A stretch of DNA of 21,225 nt from assembly GCA_001598975.1 (NCBI GenBank), contig BBXU01003082.1, positions 1 through 21,225 on the forward strand. Direction: 5' to 3'. The DNA is from Parachlorella kessleri. Taxonomy: Eukaryota > Chlorophyta > Trebouxiophyceae > Chlorellales > Chlorellaceae. Within the stretch, counting starts at the first letter, position 1. Every line of letters begins with the position of its first letter. This document shows positions 1 through 9,024 of the stretch, piece after piece. The notes under the pieces were generated by a model, which did not search any database, was not told the origin of the DNA, and worked only from the letters and a program-made list of their open reading frames with translations. A program made the position numbers and the translations under genes.

Positions 1-2587
1 ACCCCCACGTAACCAAGCCCACAGGCGCACATACCTGTATGACGTCCAGGGGCCTGGCTGCGGGCCAGTCCCCCCGCTGCGTGCGCGGGTACACCTGCGC
101 AAACCAGGTGGCAGCCTCGCGCTCCACCCCTGGCGGCTTGAGCAGCTCGCGGGGGGTGCCCGGCGGGAACAGCGCCCAGCGCTTGTGCCCTGCAGGGACC
201 ACGCCTGGCTGCGTAAGTGACTCATGTCTTGCTCTCGGGCGGGCGCTCCACCACACATGGGCAGGCTGGGGGACCAGTGCCGCCATCGCTCCCGCTTGCA
301 GGCCACACACAGCCCGGTTTCTTATCGATACTTGGTACCCGCAGTAGGGTTGGACCTGCGTACTCCTGAACCAAAGCACCCCACCGACATCTCTTCATGG
401 CATGCTGCAAGCGGCTTTCCAAAGCACAGCTTCCCCAGCGCCTCAAGTGTCAGCTGGCACGGCGCACGAGTCGCAAAGCGACAGGGAGAAGGAGCTGGGG
501 TGCACTGGGCGCATCAACGCATGCCAACAGGCAGGGCAGCTGGAGGGCAGCCCTCCAGTGTCGGCCTGGCCTTCATACGAGGCATGCTGCGCACCGTACT
601 GTGCCCCTGCGCTGTGCCTGCTGTGCACACCTGTCAGCAGCGTGTTCCAGGCCGAGGTTGCCAGCGGGTCCACATGCACGCTGGTGCCGCTGCGGGGGCC
701 TCCCATCACAAACCACCTGCGCACGTAGGGGTACATGTGTGAGGAAGTATGTGTATGGTGGGTGGCAGGTGGGGATGGGTAGGGGGTGGGGGGAGGACTC
801 CGCCCTCCCTTGCAACCAAAGCGTTGCAGGGGCCCTTGTCTTCTACCAAATCCATGTACAAACATGGCGGGGCATGCAACCACCCACCTGCCTGCCCGCC
901 CGCTGGGGGGGCACCCATGACACGCTGATTACTCACGATCCCGGCTCGGCCAGCCATGAAGCCCTCCAGCAAGCCCCACCTGTATGGCGGTCTCCTGTGC
1001 TCGCCGGCAAACTTCATGAGGTCTTCGCTGAAGTAGCTGGGCACCGTGTAGTCTCTCCGCATCAACCGGCTCCCACTCCTGCAGGAGAGGGAGGCCTGGC
1101 ACACATACATGCAGCACCGATGCATGGACGGAACGCTGGGACAGCAGCAAGGGCTGCGCTACCACCGGCAGCAAGGCGGGTTCAGGGCCTGATAGCCGCT
1201 CACGGGCAGCGCTGCACTGAATTTGTGCGCTGCCGGTCGCACCGGAAGCTGGTGGTAACTGCCAGTGGCTCCTGTCGCACCAGTAGTGTGGCTGATCATC
1301 CTCTTAGACCAGCTATTTGTCTGTAGCCAGCCCACTACCCACCAGGGTCCTTGCCAGAAGTGCAAACGTCCCCGGGGGGGCACTGTTACACAGGCTCCCG
1401 CTCCTGCACCTGCCCCCCCCCCCCACACCTGTTGGCGAAGGTGCCGTCAAAGATGTACAGGGGTGAGTCATCCACCGCGCCATGCTGCGGGTGGCTGAAG
1501 TAGCGCCAGATGTGCTTGAGCTTGAGCCGCACGGCATACCCGTCATCGTCGCTGCCAATCTGCACCCCACAGGATGTTAAGTTGCGTCGGCTAGCGGGAC
1601 GTGAGCCGCCAGGGCAGCACCCTACCAGCGCACCGCCCTGGCTAGGCAGCCATGCACCCCCGTCACACGTCCAGAACGGGTGGTGGTCTGTAGGCATAGG
1701 GAACTCTCGCTTTTTTGTTGGGGCCACTTGGGGACTCACGGCAGCTTGGTCAGGTGGCGGTACGCTGTTAGACGACACAAGACGAGAGGAGGCACGTGCG
1801 GAGCACAGCAGCCGCAGCCGGTCGACTTACAAGGCCTGGCAAGCACAATGTCGTGATTCCTCAACTGCCACCGCACAGCAATGTCCCGCCAACGAACACC
1901 CAGACACAGTTCATAACTGCATTCAGCCCAGCCCTCGTCAACCTATATCCTATTTCGACTCTGTTCGCACTACCTGCCACCCTTACTGTACACCCTGCCC
2001 CCGGCAAGCTAGAGCCAGCCCAGCCAGACCTTGAACTTGTGGTCTCCAAACCGCTTCAGCAGCCGCTCCGGGGTCCACTGCTGCGCCGCCGGCCAGCCGT
2101 CGCACAGGCCGCGGATAATAACCGGTCGACGCGGCCGCTCAAAGCCCTCCACAAACTCTGCCAGCGACAAATCACGGGCGTGCACCTGAAAGACGGACCG
2201 CAGGCAGTGGGTGTGGAGTGGGCGGCATGGAGCTTTATCAAGCAGTGTTCGGTTGGGCCATGCCTGGCAGGATGTAAGGATTCATTCACACGCTATCCTG
2301 TTCGAAGGCGGACACTGGCACGGAGTGTCGACGCCACCAACCCACCCTGACCAATATGTGCCTCATGACATGGAGCCCCAGCAGCCCTCCCCACACCACC
2401 CATCCCCTCGCCGTGACCACACAGCAACCAAGCCTCGAGAGACCGCACCCGTGGTAGGGTGTCGACCAGGCCCTTGGTCGACAGCAGGGACGGGTCCTGC
2501 GCAAAGCTGTGCCGCGTCCACTCTCCACGGCTCACGCTTAGCTCGCTGCGCGCGGCCCGCTTGGCTGCTCGCACCTTCTTCTCAAAC
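1..2587 (-). CDS. JMJD6: JMJD6-like JmjC-domain Fe(II)/2-oxoglutarate oxygenase, partial at both ends of the model
   Basis: Minus-strand gene read as six phase-compatible exons: 2587-2449, 2185-2030, 1559-1429, 1078-980, 716-631 and 189-35; the donor after 35 shows it continues off the left edge. The spliced protein follows human JMJD6: a basic start ([14 protein letters not shown], then EWTRH), [46 protein letters not shown], then [20 protein letters not shown]. The HVDP motif (near 670) gives the first His and the Asp of the iron triad, and the following TSAW and HKRW carry the Asn and Lys positions that bind 2-oxoglutarate in the family. The second iron His, in the FVPGGWWH region, should lie outside the window. 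Known JMJD6 enzymes hydroxylate lysines of splicing factors in the nucleus; arginine demethylation is disputed. The 5' end is unresolved: an acceptor-like TTGCTTGCAG precedes 2587, but the frame also stays open to an ATG at 2640. Confidence 0.93.
1912..1987 (+). repeat. SINE-like repeat tail fragment inside a JMJD6 intron
   Basis: This stretch resembles the 3' part of the repeat family best seen at 20581-20693. It shares CATAACTGCAT with the copy at 6325 and CTGTTCGCACTACCTGCCAC with the copy at 20581. It lies in the 470-nt intron between the 2185-2030 and 1559-1429 exons, in the orientation opposite to transcription. The 5' half of the element is not recognisable here. Confidence 0.55.
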
Positions 2588-3274
2588 CTGCAAGCAAGGC
2601 CGCCAAGCAAGCCGCTGAGGAGAGCCTTGCCAAGATACACCGCCGACAGGTCCTGCTTTGTTTCTGCCTACCCAGGAGCCAGCAAAAGTGGCCCTGCATG
2701 CCGGCTTGCCTCTCGTCCTCTGAGCTCCTTCCTGCCGCCTTGAACCTCTTTGCTGGCCGGTGGACGGCCTCGTCGTCACGATGAGCTCCGTGTGCGTCAT
2801 GCCGTAGCTCGTCAGGGCCGCTTGGTGGAGCTGGACACATGGGTGTCTGTACTGCATGCAAGCACAGAGACTGTGATTCTAAACGTGCGCTGGGCCATGC
2901 GTTGTTCCATGCGTTGTTCCCACCGCAGCGCGCCCCGTCGCGCCCAGGTCAGACGCCACTGCTTGAGATCTGCTCTTCTGATCTCACCAGCCTCCAGCAA
3001 TCGCCTGCAAAACACCTGTATCGGTGGTTGTAGTGCGGTCGTCGCCTAGTTGGCCACAGGCCACCCCTAAAACATGCTGCCCAACCTTCTTTCAGGCATA
3101 AAGACGCCCACCTTCCTTGAGCGTACGTGGCATGTTTCACCTGAGATCAAGCACCGCGCTGTCGGTTGCTGAGACGGCGCCTTGTTGTTGGACCTAGGCA
3201 TCTGCTGGCACAAAGCTCCCAGCTCACCAAGGTTGCTAGCTTCATTGTAACATCATCACAGGCCCCTGTTGCAG
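2588..3274. promoter_or_regulatory. Divergent 5' region between JMJD6 and the SYLF gene
   Basis: About 690 bp separate the first recognised JMJD6 exon (minus) from the first recognised SYLF exon (plus). Both promoters and both missing first coding exons should lie here. On the minus strand a frame open from 2861 to 2538 includes a hydrophilic stretch (PAKRFKAAGRSSEDERQ) that could be a JMJD6 leader exon, but the phase of its best donor does not match the exon at 2587. On the plus strand, ATGs at 3074 and 3132 are possible SYLF starts. A direct tandem of ATGCGTTGTTCC lies near 2898-2921. I see no clear TATA box. Confidence 0.35.
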
Positions 3275-5032
3275 GTGAGGCCAGCAGTCCTGACCAAGAC
3301 CGGCTAAGTCGGGACGCAGCCACCGCCTGCTCCATACTGAAAAGACTGACCTCTGTGGCGGCGAGCAGCCAGTTTGATAAAGCACCGAGCTTGCCTGGCA
3401 GGCTGCCCCTCCTTAAAACATCTCAGGTACATGGGGCTTGCGCCCGTGTGCACCGCACTGGCGGATGCATACCTTAGGAAGGGTTGAGCGGTGCCCGGTT
3501 TTCCTGGGTCGCCTCGTATGATGTATGTGCTCTTCGGGTTGACAAGGTTGTCCTTTTGATGATGCATCATCATGATGTCAAAGCCCTCGAGCACTACCTG
3601 ACGGAAGCGGGGCACTTTGTAAGCAATGTTACCTTTCATTGTGCCACCTGTTATTCTGCAGGCTGTGGCTGTGGTCGTGCAAACCAAAGCAGGGCTGGGG
3701 CTGGGGCTACAGCTTGGCACTGGCTTCATCATTAATCGTCTGGGGCCGCAAAGGTGGAGTGCCCCTTCCTACTTCACCATCAAGAACGCCTCAGCTGGGC
3801 TGACAGTAGGTAAACGCTGGTGGCAGAGTGGCCAGGGGTTGAGTCACCGCCGCCCAGCTCGCAGCGATGCCCTGCCCTGCAGACCCTGCAGTGACCCACT
3901 GTGTGTGTTGTCTGTGGAGCTACCACCAAGGGCCTGCGTGTGCTGACAGCGCCTCACCCTCGTTTCTCAGCTGTTGGTTCAGAGCATGATCCTTGGGGTC
4001 TGATGCTGTTGCAGGCTACCGGAAGCTGGAAAGCATCATGTGTATCAGAGATGAGGCCGCCCTGCAGAAGCTCATAGACACCGAGTTTGCCCTGGGCACA
4101 GACGTCATGCTCAGTGGGTGCTGCGGCCAGCTGTCTCGTGCTCTGCTTGCCAGGAAACCCGTGGGCATGATCATCTGGCTCACGGTGTGAAGGGCTGTCT
4201 GGGGAGGGCCAGCACTGCACAGGGGGTGAGGGTCGCTTGGGGCATGTACTTGCCGCTCCGCTTCGCTTGCCGCTCCGCTCCAGGGACACTCAGCTCTGTA
4301 TGCATGATTTTACCTACCAGCAGCCAGCCAGGCACTGCCATGCAGGCCTCCACCCTGCCACCCGGGAGGCCCCTGGCCAGGCGGGCCCGCAGGAAGTTAA
4401 GTCATGGGACGGCAACGAAGAAGCGGCCCTGGCAGCCTTCACACTGGCGGATGGGCTAGGGTTGGACATCAGCCTCAAGTATGTAAGGAGGGAGGCTGCA
4501 TTGGCTGTATTGGCAAGGGTGTTACCACGACTTGTGCTGTGGCCTCTGGCCTGGGTGTGGTCTGCTGTGTTTTTTCAGAGTTGGAGGAGACCCTGCTGCT
4601 GCACCATGTGTTAGTAGCATACGGCGGGCCGCGGGGTGCCCTTGCCTGCAACACCATACATGCGCTAGAGCTGATGTTATGTGCATCAGTGTGCTGGTAG
4701 CCGGCTCAGCAAGGCCCTGAGGCGGCTAGCAGCCTCCCCGCAGCAACCCGTGCCCTGCAAGTTGCGAAGCAAAGTCGTCACTGCAGCTGTGCCAGCTGCC
4801 CTGTCGTGTTGCTGGTGCCAAGCAGGCACAGGCAAGAAGGTAGGTTGCCCCTGACAAGCCGTGTTAGTGCGTATGCAGGGGCGGCCTGACATCCGTGGAT
4901 GCTGCGACAAATCGGGCAGTCTTCGGGGAGGGAGCCACCCCCGACAAGCTGCTGAAGGGGGAGGTCCCGCCACCCCCTCAGTTCAGCCAACTGTATGCGC
5001 TGCTAAACGAGCTGGAAAGCGAGGCTACGTGA
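3275..5032 (+). CDS. SYLF (Ysc84/SH3YL1-type) lipid-binding domain protein, 5' end unresolved
   Basis: Five exons join in phase: 3275-3426, 3662-3809, 4015-4113, 4346-4478 and 4879-5032, ending at TGA. The roughly 228 visible residues cover one whole SYLF domain with little else. Exon 1 gives an amphipathic helix (SRDAATACSILKRL) and the end LPLLKTSQ. Exon 2 gives AVAVVVQTKAG and then RWSAPSYFTIKNASAGLTVG, the core SYLF signature. Exon 3 gives YRKLESIMCIRDE and LGTDVMLS, exon 4 gives FTLADGLGLDISLK, and exon 5 gives NRAVFGEGATPDKLLKGEV and a C-terminal LYALLNELES like that of yeast Ysc84. Family members bind phosphoinositides and act at membranes with actin. No SH3, FYVE or PH domain follows, so this looks like the stand-alone form. 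The upstream exon with the start codon is not identified; the frame before 3275 is stop-bounded with no ATG. Confidence 0.85.
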
Positions 5033-5133
5033 TTAGCATGGGTGAGCAGGTAGTTCGAACAGGGTGAGCGTTGAGCTGTACGAACAGGACTGGAAGCAGA
5101 ATGCGCCTGCGTCTTGCCTGAGTTGGGAGCCAG
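5033..5133 (-). repeat. SINE-like repeat copy directly after the SYLF stop codon
   Basis: Read on the minus strand, this segment matches the copy at 20581-20693 over the shared blocks ACTCAGGCAAGAC, GCATTCTGC, CCCTGTTCG and the 3' terminus CCCATGCTAAT. It is more diverged than the copies at 11522 and 20581. The 3' terminus lies on the base after the TGA. A weak possible target duplication is CTACGTGAT at 5025-5033 against CTGCGTGAT near 5134-5142. Confidence 0.7.
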
Positions 5134-6324
5134 CCTGCGTGATGCTGACAGGCCGCAGGGAAGGCTTCTGAAGAGTGGCCAAGCGTCACCAGTGGCATGC
5201 GTCAGCCTGTCTGGCGCCAGTGTGGCGGTGCGTGATCAGGCTAAACTGGCCCGAAGCTGCCTGGGAGAAGAACGCAGGGGGGTACATTCATGATGGGGTG
5301 GCAAGTCCGGTGGCAAGCGGCGCGAATAGAGGAATGAACTAGGGGAGAGCTGTACTTGACAGCACATAGACATATGCTTGATTGGGCCCAGCCCAGTGTG
5401 AACAGGCCTCCCTAAGGGCCAATAGCTGTGGACTGGTTGGGCTGGACGCAGGCTATACTTTTGTTCTATTCTATTGTACATGGGCTCATATAGCTTGATG
5501 TTGACCCGAAGGTACAGTAGAATGTCTCCGAGTATGTCTCTGAGTACAAGGCTGCACTTCACCATCATACCTTTGAGGTAGGGTAACAAGTAGTGTGCTA
5601 CAGCTTCCGTAATGCCGTCTTCTCTGCTCGCTTCTAACTGAGAGACCTGGGTTTCTACAAACTGTGGTGTGTACTGTCCCTGCCTAGTGACAGATGTGGA
5701 CTTTTGATCTGCCAAGTACTTGGTCGTCCCTGCTTACTTGCAGAACTGGCCTTGGCTGTTTTTTACAACTTTTCAAGGGCATGCTGACAAAGGGGGGCTT
5801 GTACCACTCCGTAAGGCCGCAAACCAACCTCCTTGTGTCGCTCGGAACAGATCACTAGCAAGAGGATGAGTAAGGGTTTATAAGGAAAATCCGAATACCT
5901 TCTTTGCAATGTCCCAGCAGCTGCAGAGCGCTTATGTCCAATCCTTCGTATAGTACTACATGGGCCTTGCCTTCTACCCACATGATGCCTTCATGGCAGC
6001 CCTGTCAGGCACAGGTCGCGGTACCCGGCCAGGACACTATCAGCACCATCATATCATACAATGAGATGGAAGAGGGCGTGATTGGTCAGTCATAGCGTCC
6101 AGGGTCAACTTTCTACCAAGAGCCAGTTCCCATGTACTGCACACCGTAGAGAGATAGCACACGCAGCAGCAAATGGTATGTGGTGCTGGACGCCTCTCAG
6201 CAAAGTGGCTGTCATACATGTACCATGATGTGAGCCACACAACCATGCACATTCGTCAGGTCTCCACAGAAAGGTCAGTGCAGTATCAGCCAGCAACACC
6301 AGCCGGTATATCACACAATACACA
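5134..6324. other. Gene-poor intergenic stretch between convergent genes
   Basis: No exon of a recognisable gene is seen on either strand. Base composition is visibly richer in A/T than the surrounding exons. It holds a short direct tandem (ATGTCTCCGAGT followed by ATGTCTCTGAGT, about 5521-5544) and, on the minus strand, a TGTAA at 5767-5763 that could be a polyadenylation signal for the Kelch gene. The longest minus-strand open frame (5715-5236, 159 codons) has no recognisable domain. Confidence 0.5.
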
Positions 6325-6406
6325 TAGCATAACTGCATAGACCCCTGTCGGCCCAGTCTACCAGTACCTCCTCTCTGATCGCATTAGCTGCCACCCTTAA
6401 TAAATA
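6325..6406 (+). repeat. SINE-like repeat copy, tail subtype ending in CACCCTTAATAA
   Basis: It is closely similar to 12521-12596. Shared blocks are AGCATAAC-GCATA, CCCCTGTC-GCCCAGT, CTCTCTGATCGCATTA and CTGCCACCCT-AATAAA. The pair form a subtype distinct from the copies ending in CATGCTAAT. It lies about 135 bp beyond the Kelch stop codon, in its 3' region. Confidence 0.65.
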
Positions 6407-6541
6407 CAGGCGGTGCCCCGCTGCCCTGCTGCACCGCGCTGCAGGTCCTCCTTGATCTACGCCTCAATCTCCTATGCCAGGCAGATTGTAAGGCACCGGG
6501 CACTTATGTCAGATCAGTAGGCGACCGCTGGTACTCGCCCT

Positions 6542-8746
6542 TCAGGCCTGCAGTTTCATAACATATGTGTCATTGTATGTCTCCCGAAAGGGCTTCCAGC
6601 CGCCATGGTACACCAGCCGCCGCCCTCCCAGCGCTGCCAGCACGGCTGCGTTGCGCGGCTCGGGCTGGTCGCCCTCGATTTGCAGCTGCTGCCACTTCAG
6701 GGCCTGGGTGTCTAGCGCCCAGCAGTCGCCCAGGGGCTGCAGCCCCCGACCGTCCTCCCTGCGGGGCTCAGCACGTGCAGCCCCAGTCAACACAGCCTTA
6801 AAACAAACCGTGCAGAGCTGTGCGACCCAGCTGGCCTTTCTTTACACCTGCAGACCCAGATAACTGAGTGATATTTCCGTGCAACCCGACAGGCTTCTTG
6901 GTGATTTGCTGTCCCACCGCGGGGGCCTACCTGGCCAAGCAACCGATATCCCTGAACCCCCGCACCCTAATGTAAGCCAGCCATGCCACCGTCTCGCCTG
7001 TAGTAAGACCCGCCAATTATAACGAGCTGTGTTCCCAGCGCTGCGGCGCCCTGGGAGCAGCGCGCGTGGGGAGAGGGCCCCTCAGGCGCCAGCGCCTGCC
7101 ACCTCAGCGGGTGCTGGGCTGTGTCCAGTGCCCAGAGGTCAGCCAGCATGGGACCCCTTTGAGGGGCACCACCGAAGATGACGAGCTTGGAGCCGACGAG
7201 CGTCATGGAGTGGAGGCCCCTGCACTGGCCCACATGACACCCCAGGTCACAGCCATTCTTGGGTTGGTTGCCGCGGGAGGTACCGATGCAGGAGAACCAA
7301 CCAAGAAGGCCACAGGCCAGAAGAGAGGGCCTTGCTTGCAAGGAGCCTGTACAGTGGTTGGGCATGCAAGAAACACAATCCAGCACAGCCCGGCACCAGT
7401 TTGTAAACTCTCAATCCAGCATGAACCACTCCCTGACTGCCCCATCTGCTACACCTCGTGCACTGGGCGCCGCCTAGGCCAAGTCCGCCAATCTTGCCGG
7501 TACCTGCCTGGCACTTGGAGCCCCATGCCGGGGGTCTGGCATCACAGCCACCTTAGACAGCGTGGGTGGCTGGGTGGCAGTATCCAGCACAAGTACGTCT
7601 TCCAGGCTGCGGTGGGTATGGATGTAAATGAGGCTGCCTACAGCACAGGCCTGGAAGCGGGAGATAGGAGGCAAGGGCTCGCCAGCGGGGGCAACTTGGG
7701 ACCACCTGCAGCATGGGGCAAGGCGATGATGCTACCTGACAAATCCAGCCCTGAAGGACTGCACCCAGGAAAGCGCCGTCCTACATCAGTAAGCAATAGA
7801 TTCCGACTCTCAGTGTCTAAGGCAGGTTTTCACGTTTCTGGTAAGCTTGCCATTTAATAACAGCGGAGCCAGGAAGCAGTGGTAGCCAAAGCTGTAAACA
7901 AAGCTTTACCTGTGGCTCTCAGTATCCAAGCACCACAGGTCCCCAAGGATCCCTCCTGTTGCTTGATCCGAAGGGTTCCAGCCGCCGATGACCCACACAT
8001 GCTTGCCAACTGCAACCGCCTGGCTGACAATGCGGGCCTACAGCATTGTAACACATTTGGCTGCCTTTCAAAGTGTACACGGTTGCTTACTGCCTCGGTG
8101 ATCGTTTACCGCCTCTATGCTTGCATCTTGTTCCCCCCTTCTGATGCCTGCTTATGGACGCAGCTGGCACCCACCACACTGCTGTCTGACTGCTGTCTGA
8201 CCCCTTCTGTCACTCGCATTTCCACCTTAATGGCTGCGTTCCCTCCCTTGACAATGGAGAGGCCCCAAGGACGGCACGAGCGGCATACCACCCGGAAAGG
8301 TGGTTCGTCACAACAAAGCAGAACCAAATGGTGACATTCCGCTGAAGGAGACCCACGCACCCTTGGCTTGTCTGCAGAGTTGGTGGGTAAGAGCTGCCAG
8401 GCACTGCTCTCCAGATCAAACAACCAAGACTCATTTGTCGGCTCTCGCTCCTTTTGTGCGTTCTCAATGTATCTGCAGGCCACTAGAAGCGCTGGCGGTG
8501 GCAGGCACCACTGTTCAGGCGTGCCCAAGCGGCTACAGCTAGGAAGAGGCGGCTCACCCCCCAAACATAAAAATGTCTTTGTCTCCTAGAACAGTTACAG
8601 CTGCTCCCGAGCGTGGCAGAGGAGGCTTGGGACCCTCCACTGCCTGCACAGCACAGCGACAACTTCATACGGCAGGTGTGTGAACCCCAGGGGCTGGGTA
8701 GCTGCGGCTGACGCACCTTGGACACAAGTTTTAGTGGCTGGGTCAT
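6542..8746 (-). CDS. Six-Kelch-repeat beta-propeller protein (330 aa), complete
   Basis: Seven exons on the minus strand: 8746-8717, 8643-8558, 8472-8361, 8037-7910, 7705-7508, 7219-6998 and 6758-6542; total 993 nt with the stop. The start ATG at 8746 opens a 10-codon exon (MTQPLKLVSK). The protein is almost entirely six Kelch repeats, each with an R-x8-G spacing, a double glycine and a W or L-D pair: FMFGG/SWLFDLE, VWVIGG/DLWCLD, a degenerate third (IYIHTH/DVLVLD), LVIFGG/DLWALD, LVIIGG/DCWALD and LVYHGG/TYVMKL. This count fits a closed six-bladed propeller acting as a protein-interaction platform. No BTB, F-box or other partner domain is present, so the binding partner cannot be guessed. 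Two junctions (7508 and 6998) use GC donors in the best reading; for the first, a GT alternative exists (exon end 7504, next start 7224). The gene is divergent from PDAP1. Confidence 0.9.
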
Positions 8747-9024
8747 GCTGCAGGCTACAGTTGTGATTGGGCTTGGGCTCCTAGCTGCTGAGATTACTCT
8801 CAAGACTTTATGCCGAGCAGCAAGTGGTGCCAACCAGGCACGTCCCATAGGAAGTAGAGAGCTGGTAAAGAGCAGGGAAGGCTCCTTGCTTGCCCATTTC
8901 ACTTAGAGCCAGATCAAGGTTGCCACCGTGGCCAGTGGCGCCAGAGCCGAAAATTTATGAGGCTTTGGTGGTAGCTAGTTTGGTTTCAGCAGTTGCCTAC
9001 AGTTGATCCAGGCAGGAAGCAAGC
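8747..9024. promoter_or_regulatory. Shared intergenic region of the divergent Kelch and PDAP1 genes
   Basis: Only 278 bp separate the two start codons, so both promoters and both 5' UTRs must fit here or overlap. An ATTGG (CCAAT on the Kelch strand) sits at 8765-8769, and an A/T-rich stretch (AAAATTTATGAGG) lies near 8950-8962, about 70 bp before the PDAP1 ATG. Neither is a proven promoter element. Confidence 0.4.

Noticed and set aside
397..1326. 309-codon plus-strand open frame
   Set aside because: It is antisense to several JMJD6 exons and introns; the minus-strand exons match the family throughout.
3484..3661. Plus- and minus-strand open frames around 3304-3735
   Set aside because: The SYLF alignment joins 3426 directly to 3662 in phase, leaving this as intron; neither frame shows a domain.
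4578..4640. Plus-strand stretch reading ELEETLLLHHVLVAYGG, which looked like a SYLF exon after exon 4
   Set aside because: Joining 4478 to 4879 (GTATGT donor, ATGCAG acceptor) gives an exact phase match and the expected ISLKGGLTSVDAATNRAVFG sequence, so this lies in the intron.
5236..5715. 159-codon minus-strand open frame in the intergenic region
   Set aside because: No recognisable domain, no homologue I know, and composition unlike the real exons nearby.
7066..7857. 263-codon plus-strand open frame
   Set aside because: Antisense to Kelch exons 5 and 6, which carry clear repeat motifs on the minus strand.
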